Shown here piece by piece: positions 1 through 5,511 of a DNA stretch of 11,248 bases (its first letter is position 1; the number at the start of each line of letters is the position of its first letter). The stretch lies in assembly GCA_018334595.1 (NCBI GenBank), contig JAGXLQ010000025.1, forward strand, positions 1 through 11,248. The letters are read 5' to 3'. Both the position numbers and the translations under genes were made by a program. The DNA is from Candidatus Bipolaricaulota bacterium (GTDB taxonomy: Bacteria > Bipolaricaulota > Bipolaricaulia > M55B111). The notes beneath the pieces are model-generated. The model was not told the DNA's origin. It searched no databases and worked only from the letters and a program-made list of their open reading frames with translations.

Positions 1-649
1 GCTTTAGTTGTCTTATCTGTTCTTCAACTACACCGTCGGCAGTCTTTCGTTTAACGTGTCCTATAAGCGAGTACTTGCTCTTTCGTTCCACGTCGGTTAC
101 CAGTGCCCCTTTGTGGTTTTTGCCTACGACCGTATCCGCTTCCCAGTCGCCGACTCTTTTTCTTTCGTCGACGACTTCAGGACGCTCATCGATTGACGTC
201 CTGTTCTTGATCTTACCACGCAAGTCGTCCTTCCCGTAACGTTTTCTGTACTTCTTCTTTACTCGGAGATGCTTGTGGAGATCTCCACCATTCTCCTTGT
301 CAGCCCAGACGTACTGATAGATCCATTCGTGGCTGATAGAACCATTGTCTTCTTTTTTGAGTCTGCCGGAAATCTGTTCGGGACTCCATTGCTGTTTGAT
401 CAACTTCTCTACTTCGTTCCAGTCATCTTCGGTGATCCGTTTATTGGCCTTACATTTCCTTCGCTTGAGGGCAAAGCGGTGTGCCTGTTTATACCGGTAG
501 CCTCTACCGCCGGTGTTGCGCCTTATCTCTCGACTCACAGTGGACTTGTGTACACCGATCGTCTCCGCTATTGTAGTTTGTGTTTCGCCCCTTTTCTTTA
601 GTGCGTAAATGGCGTATCGTTGTTCCGAGGTAAGCTGTGTGTAACTCAT
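1..649 (-). CDS. IS30-family transposase, C-terminus beyond the window edge
   Basis: DDE transposase that would move the surrounding insertion sequence. The minus strand is open from ATG at 649 to base 1 (216 codons, no stop). Residues 4-50 hold the IS30-type helix-turn-helix (QLTSEQRYAIYALKKRG, then VHKSTVSREIRRNTG), which binds the element's ends. A basic linker with WSPEQISGRL (about 90) and SHEWIYQYVW (about 106-115) follows, both typical of the family. The catalytic core begins with VGDWEADTVVG at about 166-176, where D172 matches the first catalytic aspartate. The second Asp and the Glu lie outside the window, so whether the enzyme is intact is unknown. An AGGAG ribosome site lies 9 nt before the ATG (659-663). 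IS30 transposases are usually about 310-350 aa, so roughly two thirds is present. Family assignment is secure; activity is not shown. Confidence 0.93.
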   Translation of the reverse strand, partial: MSYTQLTSEQRYAIYALKKRGETQTTIAETIGVHKSTVSREIRRNTGGRGYRYKQAHRFALKRRKCKANKRITEDDWNEVEKLIKQQWSPEQISGRLKKEDNGSISHEWIYQYVWADKENGGDLHKHLRVKKKYRKRYGKDDLRGKIKNRTSIDERPEVVDERKRVGDWEADTVVGKNHKGALVTDVERKSKYSLIGHVKRKTADGVVEEQIRQLK

Positions 650-679
650 ATTATCGTGCTCCTTTGATGAAGATTGTGA

Positions 680-717
680 GGCAAGTACGATTAGGTTACT
701 GCAGCTTGCCTTTTTTT
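680..717 (+). terminator. Terminator-like hairpin inside the IS30 end
   Basis: GGCAAG (680-685) pairs with CTTGCC (705-710) across a 19-nt loop and is followed by seven T (711-717). Read on the plus strand this resembles a weak intrinsic terminator between the IS edge and the transposase start. It would limit transcripts entering the element from the right side. The loop is long, so stability is uncertain. Confidence 0.35.
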
Positions 718-744
718 CTAAACAAAGTTGCACTTACTAGTTGA

Positions 745-1092
745 ATCCAAGACATCAAAAGCTTCCTTCGTATCCGTCCGGTCTACCACTACAAGAAAAG
801 GAGGGTCCGGGCCCACGTACTGATCTGTTTTTTAGGTTATTATCTGGTCAAGAAGATGGAATTAGAACTAAGGGAGGAAGGCTTTACAGGAGAAGTAATT
901 CCCCTGCTTAGGGAATGGAACAAGTTACATCTGGTAGAACACACCCTCAAAGTGGGAGACCATAAACGTAAGGAGTGGGGATGGTCGTTGGGTGAAGTAG
1001 GCCAAGGGATCAAGAATGTAATCCAGGAGGTAGGCTGGTGGCGTTCGGTGAATGCCTACCGGCGTAGTCTAATCAATTCGCTAGAGGACTAA
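745..1092 (+). pseudogene. IS1634-type transposase, C-terminal fragment cut by the IS30 insertion
   Basis: Read from 745, the frame begins IQDIKSFLRIRPVYHYKKRR and continues RAHVLICFLGYYL. This is the characteristic C-terminal block of IS1634/IS1549-type DDE transposases (family consensus close to FRxLKSfLxIRPVYHxxxxRvrAHvfiCFLayyL). The remainder, with a WSLGEVGQGIKNVIQEVGWW segment near the end, also fits the family's C-terminal tail. An ATG at 856 inside the frame would give a 78-aa product, but it has no good ribosome site and begins after the conserved block, so it is not an independent gene. An in-frame stop lies at 742-744, where the IS30 element begins. The N-terminal two thirds and its catalytic residues are missing here and presumably lie beyond the left edge, on the other side of the IS30 element. 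Non-functional. Confidence 0.8.
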
Positions 1093-1112
1093 CCTTAATC
1101 CTCCCTTCCATT

Positions 1113-1138
1113 GGACCATTGCGGTCCTTTTTATTTTT
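1113..1138 (+). terminator. Intrinsic terminator after the IS1634-type fragment
   Basis: GGACC (1113-1117), loop ATTGC, GGTCC (1123-1127), then a T-rich run (TTTTTATTTTT) to 1138. It lies 21 nt after the fragment's stop codon and is oriented to end its transcription. Confidence 0.65.
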
Positions 1139-1174
1139 GGTTAAGGGGGGTAAGATGAGTTAGATCCTTTCTCT

Positions 1175-2101
1175 CTAAATATTTCTTATTCTCCATTCTA
1201 TGCCTGGATGCTGGGGTAGATCGCTGTTAAATTTTACGTTACCAAATAGGATTTCCGGTCGGTAATCCTTCTCCTCGAAAAGCAGTTCTAGAAATTCAAT
1301 CTCTTTATCTCGATAGGCGAGAAAATCCCGGACTAAGGGCCGAACTTCTTCTTTTATCGCATCTAAATCTACAGTTTCTCCTTTTCGAAGCAGGGGGAGC
1401 AATGACTTTCTTACATCCGAGTGGGTTACCTCTTCAAGATTCGTCAAATCAATTCCCCTTGGATCGCGGTTAAGGCAGAGTGAGAAGAGAAAGCACTTTC
1501 TCATCAATTCCTCGTCGTAATTTACAGTTTGCAAAAGTCTGTAGATATCATACAGGTCCCGGGCAGTGCCTCTCTGGACCAGGGCGGTAAGTTTCCTCCC
1601 GAAAAGCTCCTCTGTTCTTAGGGTCGATACCTGAAAGTTCTCAAAATAGAACGGATGTTCGAACTCTCTCTCGTGGATAGTTAGAATTGGTACTCTCTTT
1701 AGATAATTGATCTCCAGCTCAACTCTATCCCTGTTTCTCGCCGAGTTCTCGTAATATAGGTTGTAATCGTGGAGCGCATAAGATGTTCTTTCCTCGGGTG
1801 TATAGTCCAGAATTCCGAAAATGCGTGTGAGGATTCCATGGATCGTTTCCCTATCGCCTTTCATTCTATCCTTTTCCACTGAGCCCATGTAATCCATATC
1901 TATATCAACTGAAAGCCTCGGCAGTTCAAAAAACATAAAGTTGATGGCGGTTCCACCCTTTAGGACGAGATCCTCTTTCATATTCGTTCTTGTTATCTCC
2001 CTCAACAGCTCCGCCAGCCGATACACTTTTTCAAGGACATCTACCTGGAATCCCGTCCTACTGGAAAGTTCTTCAAAAGTTTGTCGGTCAAGCCTGGGCA
2101 T
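1175..2101 (-). CDS. abiEii: AbiEii-family toxin (nucleotidyltransferase-like), type IV toxin-antitoxin
   Basis: Toxin half of an AbiE abortive-infection system. Family members are DNA-polymerase-beta-like nucleotidyltransferases that halt growth, often on phage infection, unless the partner antitoxin is present. The 308-aa protein has the family's motifs: KGGTAINFMFFELPRLSVDIDMD at 48-70, giving the GG-T turn and the metal-binding D66-x-D68; the ELFGRKLTALVQRG segment at 165-178 with K170; and RDLYDIY at 181-187, the downstream R-D-x-x-D motif. All positions expected to be essential appear present, so the gene looks intact. The ATG at 2101 immediately follows the antitoxin's TAG (TAGATG junction), and GAGGAG inside the antitoxin's last codons serves as ribosome site. 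This tight coupling fits joint translation. Its AT-rich composition differs from the housekeeping genes to the right, consistent with acquisition by transfer. Confidence 0.92.
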   Translation of the reverse strand: MPRLDRQTFEELSSRTGFQVDVLEKVYRLAELLREITRTNMKEDLVLKGGTAINFMFFELPRLSVDIDMDYMGSVEKDRMKGDRETIHGILTRIFGILDYTPEERTSYALHDYNLYYENSARNRDRVELEINYLKRVPILTIHEREFEHPFYFENFQVSTLRTEELFGRKLTALVQRGTARDLYDIYRLLQTVNYDEELMRKCFLFSLCLNRDPRGIDLTNLEEVTHSDVRKSLLPLLRKGETVDLDAIKEEVRPLVRDFLAYRDKEIEFLELLFEEKDYRPEILFGNVKFNSDLPQHPGIEWRIRNI

Positions 2102-2905
2102 CTAAAACAACTCCTCGAAGTTTTTGGGAACCATCAGGTTCCATTTTTTGACGTGGCAAGATTTCTTATTTTTATCCAGATAATAAGTCCTGTCGCTGAC
2201 CTTTTTGCGTAATTTTTCCCTTACTTCCTCCGAAACCCTCAATTCAAGGTTGTCCAAAATAAAGCCGGTCTTTTGGAATAGTTTGTTCTCTCCGAATCTA
2301 TCGAGATAGTTCAATAATTTCTCCCAATCCAAAGAGGGGAAGTTATTCAGGCTTTTCATCAACTCTTCTAGCCCTCCGGAGTATTTAATCATACGGATAC
2401 AATCCAGGAAGGTCTTCTCTCGGTCACTAACTTTAATTTTTATTCCCTGCCTACTTACCTCTGTAATTCCGAAATGATACTTGGTGGTGACGAACCGGTA
2501 GCTTATAGATTTGTAGTCGAAATGCTTTGCGGAACCTTTGGTTGTGATCCAGACCCTATTGTAGGTTGATTGGGCCACGCCATGCAATTCCAGGGCGGAG
2601 TGGTGAGATATGTAATAGTGGTTCTTCACCTTGCCGGCGACCAGGAACTTGTCGGGGTTAAAATCCTCGCCCACCAGGTTTGGAGGAACAACTGCATACA
2701 CCCCTTTCTTTATTTTCTGAAAATATCCCTTTTCTCGCAGATTGGTGATATAATCCACGCTGCGGTGTGATTCTCCCAGAATTTCCTTAACGTCACCAGT
2801 ATTTATGACCCGCCGGGAATACAGCTCGGAATAGACCTTCTGTTCGGTGGGGGATAGGGCTTCCAATGCTTTTTCTTCTTTTTTGCTCATAGTAGACACA
2901 TCCAT
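2102..2905 (-). CDS. abiEi: AbiEi-family antitoxin and transcriptional autorepressor
   Basis: Antitoxin of the AbiE pair, first gene of the operon. Residues about 17-75 form a winged helix-turn-helix (LSPTEQKVYSELYSRR, then HRSVDYITNLREKGYFQKIK and GVYAV), the AbiEi_4-type DNA-binding domain. YYISHHSALELHG at 97-109 is the conserved block at the start of the antitoxin part. In studied AbiE systems this protein counters the toxin without forming a stable complex with it and represses its own promoter through inverted repeats; here that is inferred. Two starts are possible: ATG at 2905, and ATG at 2890 (MSKKEEKAL). Neither has a Shine-Dalgarno site. A TATAAT at 2911-2916 would place the transcript start at about 2904, which favours translation from 2890 (262 aa) on a very short leader. 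The longer form is reported because the start is undecided. Confidence 0.9.
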   Translation of the reverse strand: MDVSTMSKKEEKALEALSPTEQKVYSELYSRRVINTGDVKEILGESHRSVDYITNLREKGYFQKIKKGVYAVVPPNLVGEDFNPDKFLVAGKVKNHYYISHHSALELHGVAQSTYNRVWITTKGSAKHFDYKSISYRFVTTKYHFGITEVSRQGIKIKVSDREKTFLDCIRMIKYSGGLEELMKSLNNFPSLDWEKLLNYLDRFGENKLFQKTGFILDNLELRVSEEVREKLRKKVSDRTYYLDKNKKSCHVKKWNLMVPKNFEELF

Positions 2906-2916
2906 CTACTATTATA
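2889..2916 (-). promoter_or_regulatory. abiE promoter -10 with overlapping 8+8 inverted repeat (candidate AbiEi operator)
   Basis: ATAGTAGA (2889-2896) and TCTACTAT (2905-2912) are perfect inverted copies around an 8-nt spacer. The right arm overlaps a TATAAT (minus strand, 2911-2916), and the repeat covers both possible abiEi start codons. A repressor bound here would block the promoter. No convincing -35 hexamer lies 16-18 bp upstream. Confidence 0.5.
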
Positions 2917-2966
2917 ATATTATGGGTAAAGTGATTTATAAAGCTTTACTTTCATTTTTCGCTAAC

Positions 2967-2982
2967 TAGATGTATGCATCTA
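2967..2982. repeat. Second inverted repeat upstream of abiEi
   Basis: TAGATG (2967-2972), spacer TATG, CATCTA (2977-2982): a perfect 6-bp inverted repeat. Its arm sequence TAGATG also occurs at the start-proximal repeat (CATCTA at 2903-2908), so the two may be related binding sites about 70 bp apart. The rest of the gene-free stretch 2906-3175 is AT-rich and shows nothing else I can name. Confidence 0.35.
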
Positions 2983-3175
2983 TTTTATGTAAATAATACG
3001 TAAAATACGGAAGGTCGAATTTATCGTGGAGGCTTATCATCATTCAGAATTTCTCTTTACTCCCCGCTTTAATTTCCCGAAAGTTTGGACCCAGGAAAGC
3101 ATTTGATCTTCAATATCGTCATTAGGCATAATAGATTTCTCTCTTCGGTAGGTAAATAGAGAGGGGTGTGGATAG

Positions 3176-3486
3176 CTACATAGGTTTTCTTGAGGCCATC
3201 AGGTAGGCGAAGTGTTCTCTCAGCTCTCTCGTCTCTATGGACCCCACTTCACTTTCTTTGGGGAAGTTCTCCCCGAGTCTTCCTAGGACGTAGTCGTACT
3301 GCTGTAAGGTTTTGTCGGCTCTACCTTACCCTTCAGTTTAAAGTCCTTTGTGGCCTGATCAAGTGTGATAGATTTGTCGGATTTTTGATTAGCTGAGCTT
3401 ACCTCTTTGGGTGGTTCAAAGTAGGAACTTTCGCCCGAAAATACCCGCGCCTGATTGCGCTGTTTCATGTTAGAAAATGGGATCAA
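3176..3486 (-). pseudogene. Tyrosine recombinase (integrase), N-terminal fragment with a frameshift
   Basis: Two overlapping minus-strand frames together give the N-terminal SAM-like (core-binding) domain of a phage-type integrase. The first, from ATG 3468 (or TTG 3486), runs to SITLDQATKDFKLKGK. The second continues RADKTLQQYDYVLGRLGENF, then SIETRELREHFAYLMASRKP, and stops with TAG at 3176-3178. Joining them needs a change of frame at about 3325-3335, consistent with loss of one base. TLxQYxxxLxRLGE and the I.TREL.E.FAYL pattern are typical of this domain. The catalytic domain (R...HxxR...Y) is absent and nothing resembling it follows in 2906-3175, so the gene is dead. It begins about 50-70 nt past the 3' end of the tRNA-Lys gene and points away from it, the usual place for an integrase beside its attachment site. 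Confidence 0.7.
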
Positions 3487-3537
3487 ACGAAAGTTAAAAG
3501 TTGTTTAATCGCCCGGTAGGTGGGAACGAGCGGAGTG

Positions 3538-3612
3538 TGGTGGGTCGTGGAGGATTCGAACCTCCGACCCTCTGATTAAAAGTCAGATGCTCTGCCCCTG
3601 AGCTAACGACCC
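3538..3612 (-). tRNA. tRNA-Lys (anticodon UUU)
   Basis: On the minus strand: acceptor GGGTCGT pairing with ACGACCC, a D arm with GCTC/GAGC, anticodon stem CTGA/TCAG flanking loop CTTTTAA (anticodon TTT), T arm GGAGG-TTCGAAT-CCTCC, discriminator A, and encoded CCA at 3538-3540. All stems pair well, so the gene should be functional. Its 3' end is a plausible integration target for the recombinase fragment next to it. Confidence 0.97.
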
Positions 3613-3618
3613 ATCGAG

Positions 3619-3639
3619 GCGCAAATCTTCAGTTTGCGC
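3619..3639. repeat. 7-bp hairpin in the tRNA-Lys(UUU) leader
   Basis: GCGCAAA (3619-3625) and TTTGCGC (3633-3639) form a perfect stem with a 7-nt loop, ending 6 nt before the mature tRNA 5' end. It lies between the predicted transcript start (about 3637) and the tRNA, so almost the whole 5' leader would fold. There is no T run, so it is not a terminator. Confidence 0.5.
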
Positions 3640-3643
3640 ATGA

Positions 3644-3672
3644 ATTATAGCTAACAGTCCCGCTCGATACAA
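3644..3672 (-). promoter_or_regulatory. Promoter of tRNA-Lys(UUU)
   Basis: Minus-strand -35 TTGTAT (3667-3672), 17-bp spacer, -10 TATAAT (3644-3649). The transcript would start near 3637 and enter the tRNA after about 25 nt. Confidence 0.7.
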
Positions 3673-3754
3673 TACCCGCGGTAACCATGTTACGGAAATA
3701 GTTTGCCTGTTAACCGTCTTGTAGCGTCTTTTTAGTGACTTTCCCTTAACTGGA

Positions 3755-4234
3755 CTAACCCTCGTCCTGGTCCGTCTTGCTGAAGACCTCCTGGGCAAAC
3801 TCTTTGGAGTCTTTGGAGACGACGTGTACGACCTGTTCCATCGTGCTCAGCTTCTTGTTATCTCCTTCCTTCAAACCCTCCTCCCAGAGTCTCGTGGCAA
3901 GGTACCAGTCTGATACGTTGTTCACGACTTTAGCGTGAAAGGAAGCGTTTGGGGCTTCAGAAGTCAACGAGATCACTTTCTTGAGCATTTGAAAGGCGTT
4001 TTCCTTGTGTTTCTTTGCCTCACCTTCCAGTTCGCTCTTGGCCTCCTTCTTCTTGCTGTAATCCTGTGCCTGGTTTCCCAGTTTCTGCATATCCTGTGAC
4101 ATCGTTTTGAAAACATTTGCAAGTTCGTTGAAATAATTCTTCTCTCCGTCAGCCGTGGCGATTACAGTTGAACCCAGAAGAAGACCTAAACTCACGAACA
4201 AGACCAACGACGTCTTTGTATTCAGAAATTTCAA
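3755..4234 (-). CDS. Secreted helical protein of unknown function
   Basis: 159 aa, family not recognised. Residues 1-28 are a Sec signal peptide: lysines at 2 and 7, hydrophobic core LVLFVSLGLLLG, and an A-T-A site at 26-28 for signal peptidase I. There is no lipobox cysteine. The mature part is strongly charged, rich in K and E, and predicted helical (FNELANVFKTMSQDMQKLG; EAKSELEGEAKKHKEN), suggesting coiled-coil or bundle structure outside the membrane. The start is TTG at 4234: no ATG or GTG lies upstream in frame, and AGTGATATC just before it resembles the AGGTGATATT site before mutM. It is 79 nt downstream of the four-helix membrane protein on the same strand. A weak TTTTCA/TATACT promoter (4249-4276) could also serve it alone. 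Confidence 0.75.
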   Translation of the reverse strand: MKFLNTKTSLVLFVSLGLLLGSTVIATADGEKNYFNELANVFKTMSQDMQKLGNQAQDYSKKKEAKSELEGEAKKHKENAFQMLKKVISLTSEAPNASFHAKVVNNVSDWYLATRLWEEGLKEGDNKKLSTMEQVVHVVSKDSKEFAQEVFSKTDQDEG

Positions 4235-4313
4235 GATATCACTTGCGTAGTATAGAAGGATTATTTGTTTTGAAAATAAGTTATTAGGTGGTACTCTGCA
4301 AAAACAGTCGTTA

Positions 4314-4742
4314 CTACCTCGCTCCAGACGTGGTGAACGTCAAATAGAGTGTACCCAGGGAACCGACCACGTAACCTATAGGACAGACGATTAAGCCCAG
4401 GATGAAGAAGAAGGGTTCGTCTCCTCCTACACCGCCCCAGATCCCCTCTCCGAAGGCGTAGATGAACAGGCCGTAGATGAAGTTGTGTAACAGGATGCAT
4501 AAGAAGACGCCAGCACCCGACCCCCCTGTGAGAAGCAGGAACCCCCGGAGTCTCCCGCTCAGGTTGCCTTTGTACGCCATGATGAAGAGGGCGGCGGAGA
4601 GAAAGAAAAATATTCCGAAGGGTAGGAGAAATGGCGGGGAACCACTTAACAGTTCCGTGAACGGGGGAACTGTTATAACCGCTACCGACGTGGCAAAGCT
4701 AATAAGGGTAAGAATAAAAGTGGCGAACGTACCTTTATTCAT
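4314..4742 (-). CDS. Four-helix membrane protein of unknown function
   Basis: 142 aa, family not recognised. It is almost entirely hydrophobic, with likely membrane segments at about 7-25, 38-57, 67-96 (long, glycine-rich LLLTGGSGAGVFLCILL) and 110-134. Loops are short and the only charged stretch is KGNLSGRLRG at 58-67, which should face the cytoplasm. The start at 4742 is chosen because GGGGAGGT (4750-4757) stands 7 nt before this ATG; another ATG 24 nt further upstream has no ribosome site. A TTGTAA/TAGACT promoter lies just upstream. The gene is divergent from the tetR/exporter operon and precedes the secreted protein gene, so the two may form an envelope unit. An overlapping plus-strand frame is discarded as a shadow. 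Confidence 0.78.
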   Translation of the reverse strand: MNKGTFATFILTLISFATSVAVITVPPFTELLSGSPPFLLPFGIFFFLSAALFIMAYKGNLSGRLRGFLLLTGGSGAGVFLCILLHNFIYGLFIYAFGEGIWGGVGGDEPFFFILGLIVCPIGYVVGSLGTLYLTFTTSGAR

Positions 4743-4767
4743 CCTGAAGACCTCCCCTGCTGTCATT

Positions 4768-4796
4768 AGTCTATCACGGGCCAGAACAGCTTACAA
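4768..4796 (-). promoter_or_regulatory. Promoter of the four-helix membrane protein
   Basis: Minus-strand -35 TTGTAA (4791-4796), 17-bp spacer, -10 TAGACT (4768-4773). The transcript would begin near 4761 and leave a ~20-nt leader that contains the strong ribosome site. Confidence 0.5.
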
Positions 4797-4821
4797 CATT
4801 CATGGTCTGGGACGCGATAGG

Positions 4822-4850
4822 TTGACAAGCTTGTGAGGCACCATTAAAAT
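4822..4850 (+). promoter_or_regulatory. Promoter of the tetR/HAE3 exporter operon
   Basis: -35 TTGACA (4822-4827, full consensus), 17-bp spacer, -10 TAAAAT (4845-4850). The start point falls at about 4857, inside the palindrome at 4843-4874, so a bound repressor would cover the -10 and start site. Confidence 0.8.
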
Positions 4851-4874
4851 AAGTAAGTACTCACTTATTTTAAT
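4843..4874. promoter_or_regulatory. 32-bp palindromic operator for the TetR-family regulator
   Basis: ATTAAAATAAGT (4843-4854) and ACTTATTTTAAT (4863-4874) are perfect 12-bp inverted arms around AAGTACTC, itself nearly symmetric (GTAC centre). Length, AGTGAGT/ACTTACT-like core and position over the -10 are typical of sites bound by one or two TetR-family dimers. Binding by the adjacent regulator is inferred. Confidence 0.75.
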
Positions 4875-4896
4875 GAGTTAACCTATATTTCTGGAG

Positions 4897-5511
4897 GTGG
4901 GTCCCCTGAAGAAGTCCGAGCGGACAAAACAGAGGATACTGGAAGCGACGATAGAAACTATCTCCAAGCACGGATACGCCTCGACTACCACAAAGGAGAT
5001 CGCCCAGAACGCTGGGGTTTCGGAAGGAACGATATTCAAGTACTACGGGACGAAGAGCAAGCTCCTCCAGGAGATCGTGGAGGAGCTTATGCACGAGTTC
5101 CACAATTATAGCGTAAACCACGCTTTCCCGGAATTCATTAAACAGAACGATGGTACTTCTCCGCGTCAACTTCTGCGCAACCTATTGGAGGAACGCGCTG
5201 GATTCTTTCGGGAAAGGAAGGCAGCGACGAAGGTGATTCTGCAGGAAATGATGGTGAATGACTCGATCGCAAATACATTTAAAGAGGAGATCTGGGGGGA
5301 AATGGAAAAGGTGACCGACGCCATCTTTGACGAGGGCAAGCGTTCTGGAGAGTTAGTGGACGCCGATAACCGGATACTGCGCCGGACAGTACTGGGGACG
5401 TTCTTCTTTCGGGTGATATTCGAGGAGATCCTCGGTGTGAACCGTGGAGAGGATCAGATAGAGGAGACGGTTGATTTGTTGTTTGCCGGATTAGAGGAGG
5501 GTGAGGAATGA
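4897..5511 (+). CDS. TetR/AcrR-family transcriptional repressor
   Basis: Ligand-responsive repressor, probably of its own promoter and the exporter gene that follows. The N-terminal domain ERTKQRILEATIETISKHGY (8-27) plus the helix-turn-helix TTTKEIAQNAGVSEGTIFKYY (30-50) and KSKLL match the TetR_N fold; the C-terminal ~140 residues are the variable ligand and dimer domain. Total length, about 201-204 aa, is normal. The start is unusual. An in-frame TAA at 4879 excludes ATG starts upstream, leaving GTG at 4897, which sits inside the strong GGAGGTGG ribosome site (4893-4900), or CTG at 4906, which has 7-nt spacing and would begin MKKSERTKQ. CTG looks better placed; GTG is reported as the conventional choice. 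The stop overlaps the exporter's ATG (ATGA). Confidence 0.93.
   Translation: MGPLKKSERTKQRILEATIETISKHGYASTTTKEIAQNAGVSEGTIFKYYGTKSKLLQEIVEELMHEFHNYSVNHAFPEFIKQNDGTSPRQLLRNLLEERAGFFRERKAATKVILQEMMVNDSIANTFKEEIWGEMEKVTDAIFDEGKRSGELVDADNRILRRTVLGTFFFRVIFEEILGVNRGEDQIEETVDLLFAGLEEGEE

Larger units (their letters stand above)
1..744 (-). mobile_element. IS30-family insertion sequence, one end visible
   Basis: The element carries the transposase at 1-649 and ends, on its upstream side, between about 730 and 747. The boundary is inferred because the interrupted IS1634-type reading frame resumes at 745 directly after an in-frame TGA at 742-744. The motif AAGTTGCACTTA (725-736) near this edge may be part of the terminal inverted repeat, but the opposite end is not in the window, so neither the repeat nor a target duplication can be confirmed. 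Confidence 0.6.

Noticed and set aside
8..601. Two plus-strand frames of 62 and 110 codons at 8-196 and 269-601
   Set aside because: They are antisense to the IS30-family transposase, whose minus-strand frame is open throughout and has strong family motifs.
1113..1138. The GGACC hairpin as a bidirectional terminator that would also end the abiE transcript
   Set aside because: On the minus strand the stem is followed by AATGGAAGG, not a T run, so it only works as a plus-strand terminator.
3040..3129. A 29-codon minus-strand frame MPNDDIEDQMLSWVQTFGKL downstream of the integrase fragment
   Set aside because: Only a weak purine-rich stretch precedes it, no family is recognised, and it shows no integrase catalytic residues; too short to support.
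3190..3396. Plus-strand 68-codon frame over the integrase region
   Set aside because: Antisense to the two integrase-like frames and composed of an improbable protein; no ribosome site.
1..3537. A second copy of the tRNA-Lys 3' end as the far attachment site of the island
   Set aside because: I looked for TTCGAATCC/GGATTCGAA and TGGGTCG-like repeats in this part and saw none; if it exists it is left of the window.
4477..4836. Plus-strand 119-codon frame overlapping the four-helix membrane protein
   Set aside because: Arginine/proline-rich shadow sequence without ribosome site; the minus-strand frame has membrane segments, a strong ribosome site and a promoter.
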